64,000 nt of DNA from contig NZ_BBYG01000021.1 in NCBI RefSeq assembly GCF_001184025.1, positions 1 through 64,000 on the forward strand, written 5' to 3'. This document shows, one piece after another, positions 52,359-60,792 of this stretch (its first letter is position 1; the number at the start of each line of letters is the position of its first letter). The position numbers were made by a program, and so were the translations under genes. The DNA comes from Streptomyces maremycinicus. Lineage in GTDB: Bacteria > Actinomycetota > Actinomycetes > Streptomycetales > Streptomycetaceae. The notes beneath the pieces are model-generated. The model saw only the letters and a list, made by a program, of their open reading frames with translations, did not search any database and was not told where the DNA came from.

Positions 52359-54374
52359 ATGACGGCCGAGCTGGTGCGGGGGCAGAACCACCCGCTCTCC
52401 CAGGTCCGCCTCGAGATCCGGGTCTCGGCCGGCAGGCCGGTCACGGCGGTCGCCACACTCGGCGACGAGAGCGGCAAGGTCCCCGGCGTCGAGTGGGTGG
52501 CCCACCCCGGTGTACCCACCCTGCCCGGTGTGGAGGTCTCCCGGCAGGCGGCCGCGGACCACCGCCTCGCGGTGGACCTGGACGCCGTGTCGGCGGCCGT
52601 GCACCGGGTCAGCGTGCTGCTCGCCCTGCCCGCGGGCGTCGGCGGGCCGGTCAGCTTCGGGGCGGTGGCGGCCCCGTTCGTCGCGGTGACCGGCCTCGAC
52701 GGCACCGAGGTCGCCACCTACACCATTACCGGTCTGGACGCGGAGTCGGCGGTCGTCGCGCTGGAGCTGTACCGGCGGCAGGGCGCCTGGAAGGTGCGTG
52801 CCGTCGGCCAGGGATACGCGGGCGGCCTGACCGAACTCCTCACCGACCAGGGCCTGCCGCAGGCGCAGCGGCTGGCGTCCGGTATCAACGACGCCGTGGT
52901 CCAGAGCCTGGCCCGCTCGGTACCGGCGCCGCCGCCGCGCACGGCCGACGGCGACCGCTCCCGGCAGGCGGCCGCGTCCGCCCTCGGCCCGGACCAGAGC
53001 GGCTCGCCGTACGGCGCGCAGGGCACCCAGGGCGGTGCCGGCCCGTACGGGACGGGCCAGAACCCGCAGGGCCCCTCGGGTCCGGGCCACCCGGCGGGCG
53101 CCGCACCGGCGGATCCCGACGCCACCCAGCCGACGCCGCAGACACCCGCCACCGGTGGCCCGATCGACTACAGCCACCCGCGCCGGCAGAGCGCCGCTCC
53201 GCCCCCGCCGCCGCCCACCGCGCCCCCGGCCCGGCCCGGACAGCCCGCCCGGCCCGTCGCGGGCGACGCGACCGGCTGGTCCATGGAGGAGCGGCTCTAC
53301 AACCAGGTCTGGGGCATGTTCGAGGACCTGGCCCGCAGCACGGCCGCGTACCGCAGCGCCGTCGACTTCGCCGACACGCGCATGGAGAAGGAACTGGACC
53401 AGGTCCTGTCCGATCCGCGCAGCAGGATGGGCGGTCAGGGCGACGCCGCCCGCGAGGCGGCCCAGGCCAAGCACGTCCAGCTCGTCGACCAGGCCAGGGA
53501 GGCCCTGGACCGGGATCTCGTCCAGCTCGGCGCCGAGGCCGACGTGGTCGAACCGGCGCTGCCCGCGGCGTACGCGCGCTGGGACAACCCCGTCTGGCAC
53601 GCCTATCGCGTCCCCATGGAAATGCCCATGGCCGTGCGGCTGGGCGACCTCCACCTTCCCGAGAGCGACCCGCTGCGCATCCCGATGCTGGTCAGGCTCC
53701 CGCTGGAACGCGGCCTGTGGATCGACAGCGGGCGATCGGGTTCGTCCGACGGGTCGTTCGCCGACTCCCACGAACTGCGCCGGCTCGCCATGGAGTCGGC
53801 CGTGGCGCACACGGCCCGGCTGCTGGCGGTGCATCCGGCGGACGAGTTCACGGTGCATGTCGTCGATCCGGCCGGCTCGGGCGCCAGGGAACTCGCGCCG
53901 CTGGTGCGCAGCGGCGTGCTCGCGGCCCCGCCCGCGGTCGGCGCGGCCGGTGTCGCGGCGGTTCTGAGCCAACTCACCGAGCGGGTAGACCTGGTGCAGA
54001 TGGCGGTGCGGGGCGGCATGGCCGACTCGCTGCCGCCCGGGTTCGACACGGCCCAGCAGCTCCTGGTCGTCAACGACTTCCCGCACGGCTTCGACGACCG
54101 TGCCGTGACCCAGCTGCGCTACCTCGCGGACGAGGGGCCCGGCGTCGGCGTCCACCTGATGATGGTCGCCGACAGGGAGGACGCCGACAGTTACGGTCCG
54201 TTGCTGGATCCGCTGTGGCGGGCACTGCTGCGGCTGACGCCGGTACCCGAGGATCACCTCGCCGACCCCTGGGTGGGGCATGCCTGGACGTTCGAACCGA
54301 GCCTCGTACCGCCCGGCAGCCAGGTGCTCCAGCAGGTGCTCGCCCAAGTGGCTGCGGCTCGCGCCAAGTACTAG
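52359..54374 (+). CDS. Long TerD-type protein with ATPase-like C-terminal region
   Basis: The 671-aa protein has a TerD-like domain at the N-terminus (about residues 5-160, LVRGQNHPLSQVRLEIRVSAGRPVTAVATL), a Pro/Gly/Ala-rich linker (about 195-310), and a C-terminal half (about 320-671) that resembles the FtsK/SpoIIIE-type region (LLVVNDFPHGFDDRAVTQLRYLADEGPGVGVHLMMVADRED). I cannot identify a Walker A motif in this half, so it may be a degenerate module. It is 55 nt after the TerD gene and 223 bp before terC. Role inferred as stress/ter-related. Confidence 0.8.
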   Translation: MTAELVRGQNHPLSQVRLEIRVSAGRPVTAVATLGDESGKVPGVEWVAHPGVPTLPGVEVSRQAAADHRLAVDLDAVSAAVHRVSVLLALPAGVGGPVSFGAVAAPFVAVTGLDGTEVATYTITGLDAESAVVALELYRRQGAWKVRAVGQGYAGGLTELLTDQGLPQAQRLASGINDAVVQSLARSVPAPPPRTADGDRSRQAAASALGPDQSGSPYGAQGTQGGAGPYGTGQNPQGPSGPGHPAGAAPADPDATQPTPQTPATGGPIDYSHPRRQSAAPPPPPPTAPPARPGQPARPVAGDATGWSMEERLYNQVWGMFEDLARSTAAYRSAVDFADTRMEKELDQVLSDPRSRMGGQGDAAREAAQAKHVQLVDQAREALDRDLVQLGAEADVVEPALPAAYARWDNPVWHAYRVPMEMPMAVRLGDLHLPESDPLRIPMLVRLPLERGLWIDSGRSGSSDGSFADSHELRRLAMESAVAHTARLLAVHPADEFTVHVVDPAGSGARELAPLVRSGVLAAPPAVGAAGVAAVLSQLTERVDLVQMAVRGGMADSLPPGFDTAQQLLVVNDFPHGFDDRAVTQLRYLADEGPGVGVHLMMVADREDADSYGPLLDPLWRALLRLTPVPEDHLADPWVGHAWTFEPSLVPPGSQVLQQVLAQVAAARAKY

Positions 54375-54419
54375 TAAAGGCCTATGACCAGCGGACTTGG
54401 TCTTTCTTTTGCCAATCGC

Positions 54420-54449
54420 TTTACCTTTTCTTGGTGGTTGGGGTACTGT
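54420..54449 (+). promoter_or_regulatory. Possible terC promoter
   Basis: TTTACC (54420-54425) and TACTGT (54444-54449) are 18 nt apart, just upstream of the riboswitch-like element. The spacing is acceptable and the match to consensus is moderate. Confidence 0.4.
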
Positions 54450-54455
54450 TTTCCT

Positions 54456-54560
54456 CACGGAGGGGAGTACTCCTGCTGCGGCGTACCCGTCAATACGGAT
54501 CAGAGCTGATCCCGGGGCGCCGGCCCGTTCAGGGTGGAAGAGACCTCCGGCAGCGCGACG
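54456..54560 (+). promoter_or_regulatory. yybP-ykoY-like manganese riboswitch upstream of terC
   Basis: The leader carries the conserved yybP-ykoY blocks in order: GGAGGGGAGTA (54459-54469), then CGTCAATACG about 20 nt later (54488-54497), and GGAAGAGACCTCCGGCA at the 3' side, where CCTCC can pair with the initial GGAGG. These loops form the Mn2+ site in known members, which often precede TerC/Alx-type genes, exactly the downstream gene here. A promoter-like pair lies just upstream. Terminator and ribosome-binding-site control cannot be told apart from sequence alone. Confidence 0.75.
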
Positions 54561-54597
54561 ACGCTGATTACCTGCCGTTACGACTGTCGGAGGCGCA

Positions 54598-55599
54598 GTG
54601 GATGTTTCCTTGGCCCTATGGGTCTTCACCATCGTGGGCCTTGCCGCCCTCATCGCGGTCGACTTCTTCATCGGCCGCAAGCCGCATGACGTGTCGATCA
54701 AGGAAGCCGGGATCTGGACGGTCGTCTGGATCGCCCTGGCCGGGCTCTTCGGAGTCGGGCTGCTCCTGTTCAGCGGCGGTGAGCCTGCCGGAGAGTTCTT
54801 CGCGGGCTTCATCACCGAGAAGTCGCTGAGCGTCGACAACCTCTTCGTCTTCGTCCTGATCATGGCGAAGTTCTCGGTCCCCTCGCAGTACCAGCAGCGG
54901 GTCCTGCTCGTCGGTGTCCTCATAGCCCTGGTCCTGCGGGCGATCTTCATCGCCGCGGGCGCCGCGATCCTCGCCAGCTTCGCGTGGGTGTTCTACCTCT
55001 TCGGCGCCTTCCTGATCTGGACCGCCTGGAAGCTCATCCAGGAGGCCCGAGCCGACGAGGAGGACGAGGAGTTCGAGGAGAACAAGCTCCTCAAGGCCGC
55101 GGAGAAGCGATTCGGTGTCGCCGACCGCTACCACGGGACGAAGCTGTGGATCGAGCAGAACGGCAAGCGGGTCATGACCCCGATGCTGGTCGTGATGCTC
55201 GCGATCGGCACCACCGACGTGCTCTTCGCCCTCGACTCGATCCCCGCGATCTTCGGCCTGACGCAGGACCCGTACATCGTCTTCACCGCCAACGCGTTCG
55301 CGCTGATGGGTCTGCGACAGCTCTACTTCCTCATCGGCGGTCTGCTGAGGAAGCTGGTCCACCTCAGCTACGGTCTGTCGGTCATCCTTGGCTTCATCGG
55401 CGTCAAGCTGGTGCTGCACGCCCTGCACGAGTCCGGGGTCCACGTCCCCGAGATCAGCATTCCGGTCTCGCTCGGCGTCATCTGCTCCGTCCTGATCATC
55501 ACCACGATCACCAGCCTGCGGGCTTCGCGGAAGCAGGCGGCGGCCGAGGCGGAGCGCACGGAGAGCGAAGGCGCTCCGAAGGACAGCATCCAGGCCTGA
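54598..55599 (+). CDS. TerC family integral membrane protein
   Basis: The 333-aa protein has TerC/Alx features: seven to nine hydrophobic segments, VDFFIGRKPHDVSIKEAG near the start, FITEKSLSVDNLFVFVLIM, and TTDVLFALDSIPAIFGLTQDP with acidic residues proposed to bind metal. TerC/Alx proteins act in Mn2+ export or metallation of exported proteins, and in tellurite resistance. GTG start at 54598 with GTCGGAGGCGC. The upstream yybP-ykoY-like element suggests Mn2+-responsive expression. Confidence 0.93.
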   Translation: MDVSLALWVFTIVGLAALIAVDFFIGRKPHDVSIKEAGIWTVVWIALAGLFGVGLLLFSGGEPAGEFFAGFITEKSLSVDNLFVFVLIMAKFSVPSQYQQRVLLVGVLIALVLRAIFIAAGAAILASFAWVFYLFGAFLIWTAWKLIQEARADEEDEEFEENKLLKAAEKRFGVADRYHGTKLWIEQNGKRVMTPMLVVMLAIGTTDVLFALDSIPAIFGLTQDPYIVFTANAFALMGLRQLYFLIGGLLRKLVHLSYGLSVILGFIGVKLVLHALHESGVHVPEISIPVSLGVICSVLIITTITSLRASRKQAAAEAERTESEGAPKDSIQA

Positions 55600-55630
55600 C
55601 CACGCCGGACGGAGGAACGACCACCCCCCC

Positions 55631-55669
55631 CGGGAGCGGTGCGCGGCTGATGGCCGCGCACCGCTCCCG
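55631..55669 (+). terminator. Perfect 17-bp hairpin after terC
   Basis: CGGGAGCGGTGCGCGGC (55631-55647) pairs exactly with 55653-55669 around the TGATG loop, starting 31 nt after the terC stop codon. It isolates terC from the antiporter gene. Confidence 0.85.
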
Positions 55670-55777
55670 GCGCTTCCTCCGGTCCGTCCCGCGCGGACGG
55701 GCAGCAGGCCCGGACGGGCCCGGACGGGTGGGAGGGGCCGGAATGCGGAGCCCTGGAGGCTCTGCGACGATCGCTGC

Positions 55778-56878
55778 ATGATCGCTCGGCTCAGGTCGGT
55801 CACGACCCGGTGGACAGCCCTCGTGCCGGTGCTGGCGGTCGTCCTGCTGGCCCTGACCTGGGGACGCGACCTGCCGGGTGCCGTCGTCGCCGTGGTGACA
55901 CTGGTCCTCGCCGGTGCCGTCCTGGCCGCCGTGCACCACGCGGAGGTCGTGGCCCACCGGGTGGGCGAACCCTTCGGTTCCCTCGTCCTCGCGGTGGCCG
56001 TGACGATCATCGAGGTCGCCCTGATCGTCACACTGATGGCGGACGGCGGCGACAAGAGCTCGACCCTGGCCAGGGACACGGTCTTCGCGGCCGTGATGAT
56101 CACCTGCAACGGCATCGTCGGCCTGTGCCTCCTGGTCGGCTCGCTCCGCCACGGCACGGCGATCTTCAACCCGGAGGGCACCGGCGCGGCCCTGGCGACC
56201 GTCGCCACGCTGGCCACGCTCAGCCTGGTCCTGCCGACCTTCACCACCAGCAAACCGGGCCCGGAGTTCTCCACCGTCCAGCTCACCTTCGCGGCACTGT
56301 CCTCGCTGGTGCTGTACGGCCTGTTCGTGACGACGCAGACCGTCCGCCACCGCGACTACTTCCTGCCGATCACCCGGCAGGGAGACGTGATCACCGCCGA
56401 CGACCACGCCGGCGCGCCCACGGCCCGGACCGCCTGGATCAGCCTCGGGCTGCTCGGCCTGGCCCTGATCGGTGTGGTGGGCCTCGCCAAGGGCGTCTCG
56501 CCCACCATCGAGTCCGGGGTGGACGCCGCCGGACTGCCCCAGGCGGTGGTCGGTGTGATCATCGCGCTGCTCGTGCTGCTCCCCGAGACGATCGCCGCGC
56601 TCCGCTCGGCCCGCCGCGACCGGGTGCAGACCAGCCTCAACCTCGCGCTCGGCTCCGCCATGGCCAGCATCGGCCTCACCATCCCCGCGGTGGCCCTGGC
56701 CTCCGTCTGGCTGTCGGGACCGCTCGTCCTCGGTCTCGGCCCCACCTACATGGTGCTGCTCGCGCTGACCGTAGTGGTCAGCTCCCTCACGGTGGTCCCG
56801 GGACGGGCCACGCCACTGCAAGGCGGCGTCCACCTCGTCCTGTTCGCGGCCTACCTGGAACTGGCGGTCAATCCGTGA
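55778..56878 (+). CDS. Calcium/proton antiporter, CaCA/ChaA type
   Basis: The 366-aa membrane protein has about eleven hydrophobic segments and two copies of the CaCA alpha-repeat: GEPFGSLVLAVAVTIIEVALIV with the acidic Glu, and LLPETIAALRSARRDRVQTSLNLALGSAMASIGLTIP. It exchanges Ca2+ (or Na+/K+) for protons. ATG 55778 is 109 bp after the terC terminator. Its 3' end overlaps the convergent MFS gene by 11 nt. Confidence 0.92.
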   Translation: MIARLRSVTTRWTALVPVLAVVLLALTWGRDLPGAVVAVVTLVLAGAVLAAVHHAEVVAHRVGEPFGSLVLAVAVTIIEVALIVTLMADGGDKSSTLARDTVFAAVMITCNGIVGLCLLVGSLRHGTAIFNPEGTGAALATVATLATLSLVLPTFTTSKPGPEFSTVQLTFAALSSLVLYGLFVTTQTVRHRDYFLPITRQGDVITADDHAGAPTARTAWISLGLLGLALIGVVGLAKGVSPTIESGVDAAGLPQAVVGVIIALLVLLPETIAALRSARRDRVQTSLNLALGSAMASIGLTIPAVALASVWLSGPLVLGLGPTYMVLLALTVVVSSLTVVPGRATPLQGGVHLVLFAAYLELAVNP

Positions 56879-58172
56879 CCGGCCGAACGGCGGCCGCCCG
56901 CACCGGCCGGGTCTCCGGCAGCAGCGCGAAGCAGCCCAGGCTGAGCAGCGCGATCCCCGTCAGATAGGCGCCCACACCCCACGGCACCCGCCCCGAGTGC
57001 TCGGCGAGGGCGGTCGCCGCGATCGGCGTGAGCGCGCCCCCGAGAACCCCCCCGAGGTTGTAGCCGACCGCCGCCCCGGTGCAGCGCACGCGCGGCGCGT
57101 AGAGCTCCGGCAGATACGCCGAGATCACCGCGAACATCGTGACGAAGGCGAGCAGGGCCCCCAGGAAGCCGAGGAACATCGGCAGCGGCTCGCCCGTCGA
57201 GAGCAGCGCGACCAGCGGGAACATCCACAGCGCGGCCGCCGAGCAGCCCACCAGGCACAGCGGCCGCCGGCCGAAGCGGTCGCCGAGCATCGCCATGACG
57301 GGAGTCAGCGAACCCTTCACCACCACGGCGGCCATGACGCACACCAGCATGACCGTGCGGCTGACCCCGAGCCGCTCCGTCGCGTACGCCAGGGACCAGG
57401 TCGTCACGGCGTAGAAGATCGCGTACCCGGCGGCCAGCGCGCCGGCGGTCAGCAGAACGAGCCTCCAGTGGTCGCGCACGACCTCGGCGAGCGGCACGCG
57501 CGCGTGGTCGTCGATCTCCAGGAACCGGGGGCTCTCGGGCAGCGACGACCGCAGCCACAGCCCGAGCACGGCCAGCGCCCCGGCAGCCCAGAAGGGCACC
57601 CGCCACCCCCACCGCGCGAACTGCGCCTCCGTCAGCGTCACCGACAGGACCAGCACCACGCCGTTGGCGAGCACGAACCCCACCGCCGGCCCGACCTGCG
57701 GGAAGCTCGACCACAGCCCACGCCGCTCGGCGGGCGCGTGTTCCGCCGTCAGCAGCACCGCGCCGCCCCACTCCCCGCCGAGCCCCAGCCCCTGGAGGAA
57801 ACGCAGGACGAGCAGCAGCAGGGGAGCGGCCACCCCGATCGTGCCGTACGTCGGCACGCAGCCGACCGCGACCGTCGAGGCGCCGGTCAGCAGCAGGGAC
57901 GCGACCAGGACCGGCCGGCGCCCCCGCCGGTCCCCGATGTGCCCGAACAGCACCGACCCCAGCGGCCGCGCCACGAAGCCCACGCCGAACGTCGCGAACG
58001 CGGCCAGGGTCCCCGCCAGCGGTGAGAACGTCGGGAAGAAGAGTGGCCCCAGGACCAGAGCGGCCGCGGTTCCGTAGACGAAGAAGTCGTAGAACTCGAT
58101 GGCCGTCCCCGCGAGCGAGGCGGCCGCGAGCCGCGGCATGGAGGGCGCCTTCACGGTGTGTACGTCACGCAT
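56868..58172 (-). CDS. MFS transporter, metabolite:H+ symporter (MHS) type
   Basis: The 434-aa MHS member has the family signature AAASLAGTAIEFYDFFVYGTAAALV at the start, LFGHIGDRRGRRPVLVASL (motif A), and RFLQGLGLGGEWGGAVLLTAEH. Such transporters take up osmolytes, dicarboxylates or sugars. The exact substrate cannot be read from sequence. ATG 58172. Confidence 0.92.
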   Translation of the reverse strand: MRDVHTVKAPSMPRLAAASLAGTAIEFYDFFVYGTAAALVLGPLFFPTFSPLAGTLAAFATFGVGFVARPLGSVLFGHIGDRRGRRPVLVASLLLTGASTVAVGCVPTYGTIGVAAPLLLLVLRFLQGLGLGGEWGGAVLLTAEHAPAERRGLWSSFPQVGPAVGFVLANGVVLVLSVTLTEAQFARWGWRVPFWAAGALAVLGLWLRSSLPESPRFLEIDDHARVPLAEVVRDHWRLVLLTAGALAAGYAIFYAVTTWSLAYATERLGVSRTVMLVCVMAAVVVKGSLTPVMAMLGDRFGRRPLCLVGCSAAALWMFPLVALLSTGEPLPMFLGFLGALLAFVTMFAVISAYLPELYAPRVRCTGAAVGYNLGGVLGGALTPIAATALAEHSGRVPWGVGAYLTGIALLSLGCFALLPETRPVRAAAVRPVTD

Positions 58173-58242
58173 GCCGCGTCAACCACCCACAGTGATCGCG
58201 GGTTACGGGGGCGTGCGGGGGCGCGGACCGTCGCGAGGGGGC

Positions 58243-59289
58243 TCAGTAGGTCACGGTGATGCGCCGCGCGGGGCCGTCGACGCGGATCGTGCCGCCGTAG
58301 GGGAGGACGAGCTGCGGGTCGGTGTGGCCGAAGTCCACGTCGAAGACGGCCAGGGTGTCGGGCGCGTACGCCCGCAGCGCGCGCTCCACCGCCGCGCGCT
58401 GCCCGGCCGCGTAACGGGCGGCCTCCTGCGGACCGTGGGGGCGCTCGAAGGACCAGCTCTTGGCCCGGGCCATCAGCAGTGCCGGGAAGCGCCGCAGCAG
58501 ACCGCGCTCGCCCATGCTGCGCAGGATCCGGAAGACCTCCGTGGCGCTCGGCAGTTCCTCCGACGTCTCCAGGATCAGCACCCCGCCGTCGTACACCGAG
58601 GCGTCGCGGGCGATCTCGCGGTCCGCCATCAGCAGCCAGGAGAGGATCTCCAGGTTGCCGCCCCAACTGCGGCCCTCCACCACGCGGTCGGCGTTGACCC
58701 AGCCCCAGCCGGCGCCGGGCCGGCTGCCGGGCTCCGAGGCGAAGGTCGCCGGATCGCCCCAGTCGCCGTTGATGTCGTTCCACCGCTCGGCGGGCCGCAG
58801 CTCGTAGGGACCCGAGGTGAACAGCGCGGCGCGCAGCGAGTCGGCGGTGAGCGGGTGCATGGCTCCGGGGCGTCCCAGCTCGCACATCACGCTCGCGCCG
58901 TGGTAGGCGACGACACCGCAGTTGTACAGGAACGCCAACAGGTTGGTGTTGTCGCTCCACCCGAAGAACGGCTTCGGGTCGGCGCGAAGCAACTCCCGGT
59001 CCAGCAGCGGCAGTACGGTGATCTGGTCCTCGCCGCCGATCGACGCGATGACGGCGCGCACGCTCGGGTCGGCGAACGCGGCGTGGATGTCGTCGGCGCG
59101 TTCCCGCGGCGTCGCCCCCGTCCTGCGCGTCGTCGGGTACTCGACGGGCACCAGAGCGAACTCCTCGCGCAGCCGCTCCAGGCCCAGTTCGAAGGGGCGC
59201 GGGAAGAGCCCGGGCAGACCCGCGGAGGGCGAGATGACGGCCACGCGGTCACCGGGCACCGGCTTCGGGGGATACGAGGGTGTCGTCAT
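58243..59289 (-). CDS. S66 peptidase family protein (LD-carboxypeptidase/MccF type)
   Basis: The 348-aa protein has VPGDRVAVISPSAGLPGLFPRP at the start, VRAVIASIGGEDQITVLPLLD, PKPFFGWSDNTNLLAFLYNCGV and a later EGRSWGGNLEILSWLL. These are landmarks of the S66 fold with a Ser-Glu-His triad, in LD-carboxypeptidases (murein recycling) and MccF-like immunity proteins. Start chosen at ATG 59289; a longer frame starts at 59325. No Shine-Dalgarno box is obvious, so the message may be leaderless. It is divergent from aroQ. Confidence 0.87.
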   Translation of the reverse strand: MTTPSYPPKPVPGDRVAVISPSAGLPGLFPRPFELGLERLREEFALVPVEYPTTRRTGATPRERADDIHAAFADPSVRAVIASIGGEDQITVLPLLDRELLRADPKPFFGWSDNTNLLAFLYNCGVVAYHGASVMCELGRPGAMHPLTADSLRAALFTSGPYELRPAERWNDINGDWGDPATFASEPGSRPGAGWGWVNADRVVEGRSWGGNLEILSWLLMADREIARDASVYDGGVLILETSEELPSATEVFRILRSMGERGLLRRFPALLMARAKSWSFERPHGPQEAARYAAGQRAAVERALRAYAPDTLAVFDVDFGHTDPQLVLPYGGTIRVDGPARRITVTY

Positions 59290-59387
59290 GCCGGGAGGGT
59301 ACGGCCTGCTGCCCTGCGGTTTCACCGTGATAAACCGGTGTGAGCGGTGGCCCCGGACGGGCCGCCCACGAACGGACCGGAGGAACC

Positions 59388-59861
59388 GTGCCCCGCAGCC
59401 TGGCCAACGCCCCGATCATGATCCTGAACGGCCCCAACCTGAACCTCCTGGGCCAGCGGCAGCCGGAGATCTACGGTTCCGACACGCTCGCCGACGTCGA
59501 GGCGCTGTGCGTCAAGGCGGCGGCCGCGCACGGCGGCACCGTGGACTTCCGCCAGTCCAACCACGAGGGACAGCTGGTCGACTGGATCCACGAGGCACGG
59601 CTGGACCACTGCGGCATCGTGATCAACCCGGGCGCCTACTCGCACACGTCCGTCGCGATCCTTGACGCCCTCAACACCTGTGACGGCCTGCCGGTGCTGG
59701 AGGTGCACATCTCCAACATCCACCAGCGCGAGTCCTTCCGGCACCACAGTTACGTCTCGCTGCGCGCCGACGGCGTCATCGCGGGCTGCGGGGTGCAGGG
59801 TTACGTGTTCGGCGTGGAGCGCGTCGCCGCGCTGGCGGGGGCGGCCAGGGCGGACACGTAA
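59388..59861 (+). CDS. aroQ: Type II 3-dehydroquinate dehydratase
   Basis: This shikimate pathway enzyme dehydrates 3-dehydroquinate to 3-dehydroshikimate. The 157-aa protein has the family motifs IMILNGPNLNLLGQRQPEIYG (active-site Tyr and Asn), NPGAYSHTSVAILDAL and LEVHISNIHQRESFR. It is the type II dodecameric form. The start is the GTG at 59388, with a GGAGGAACC box immediately before it; the longer frame is not needed. It is the only shikimate gene here. Confidence 0.97.
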   Translation: MPRSLANAPIMILNGPNLNLLGQRQPEIYGSDTLADVEALCVKAAAAHGGTVDFRQSNHEGQLVDWIHEARLDHCGIVINPGAYSHTSVAILDALNTCDGLPVLEVHISNIHQRESFRHHSYVSLRADGVIAGCGVQGYVFGVERVAALAGAARADT

Positions 59862-59930
59862 GCATCGCCTTCCGGGAGAGCGCCCCTTACCGAGTCCAAC
59901 CGCGCCTCTCGGAGAGACCGTGACTCTCCC

Positions 59931-59950
59931 AGGGGGCGGATTCGCCCCCT
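59931..59950. terminator. Short hairpin between aroQ and the amino acid ABC operon
   Basis: AGGGGGCG (59931-59938) pairs with CGCCCCCT (59943-59950) around the loop GATT. It lies 70 nt after the aroQ stop codon and overlaps the last codon of the convergent ABC gene. Confidence 0.6.
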
Positions 59951-60792
59951 CAGAGACGGCCCGCCTCCACGATCCGCCGCAGGAAGCGCCGGGTGCGCTC
60001 CTGCCGCGGGTCGCCGAAGAGCTGCTCCGGGGTGCCCCGTTCCAGCACGACGCCTCCGTCCAGAAAACAGACCTGGTCGGCGACCTCGCGCGCGAAGCCC
60101 ATCTCATGGGTGGCGAGCACCATGGTCATGCCGTCGGCCTTCAGATCGCGGACGACGTTCAGGACCTCGCCCACCAGCTCCGGGTCCAGCGCGGCCGTGA
60201 TCTCGTCGAGCAGCAGCAGCCGGGGCCGTACGGCCAGCGCGCGCACGATCGCGACCCGCTGCTGCTGGCCGCCGCTGAGCCGGTCGGGATACTCGCCCGC
60301 CTTGTCCGCCAGCCCGAGCCGCTCCAGGAGCTCCCTGGCGTGCTTCTCGGCCTGCGCGCGGGAGACGCCGTGCACGCGGCGCGGGGCGAGCGTGATGTTC
60401 TCCAGCACCGTCATGTGCGGGAACAGGTTGTACGCCTGGAAGACGACGCCGATCCGGCGCCGTACCGCGTCCTGGTCGGCGCGCGGGTCGGTGATCTCCT
60501 CGCCGTCCAGCCAGATCGCGCCGTCGTCGATGTCCTCCAGCAGGTTGGCGCAGCGCAGCAGCGTGGACTTGCCGGAGCCGGAGGCGCCGATCAGCGCCGT
60601 CACGGTGTGCGGGGCGACCTCCAGGTCGACGTCGCGCAGGACCACGGACCCGCCGAAGGTCTTGCGGACGGACTCCATCCGCAGCACCGGGGCCGGCGGT
60701 TCCGGGGTCCGCGGCACGGGAGCCTGCGGTGCGGGTGTCCGCGGTGCGGGGGCCTGCGGTACGGGTGTCCGCGGTGCGGGGGCGTCGCTCAT
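59950..60792 (-). CDS. Polar amino acid ABC transporter, ATP-binding protein
   Basis: The 280-aa ATPase has Walker A GASGSGKSTL, Q-loop QAYNLF, signature LSGGQQQR and Walker B LLLLDEITAALDPE (Ile replaces the usual Pro), as in GlnQ/HisP-type subunits. A Pro/Ala/Arg-rich N-terminal extension (residues 1-35, coded by 30-bp near-repeats TPxPQAPxPRTP) is unusual. Forms an operon with the permease (4-nt overlap) and a substrate-binding lipoprotein. Confidence 0.93.
   Translation of the reverse strand: MSDAPAPRTPVPQAPAPRTPAPQAPVPRTPEPPAPVLRMESVRKTFGGSVVLRDVDLEVAPHTVTALIGASGSGKSTLLRCANLLEDIDDGAIWLDGEEITDPRADQDAVRRRIGVVFQAYNLFPHMTVLENITLAPRRVHGVSRAQAEKHARELLERLGLADKAGEYPDRLSGGQQQRVAIVRALAVRPRLLLLDEITAALDPELVGEVLNVVRDLKADGMTMVLATHEMGFAREVADQVCFLDGGVVLERGTPEQLFGDPRQERTRRFLRRIVEAGRL

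Noticed and set aside
52191..54950. Long antisense frame across the TerD fusion
   Set aside because: Shadow of the plus-strand gene, Arg/Gly-rich with no recognisable domain.
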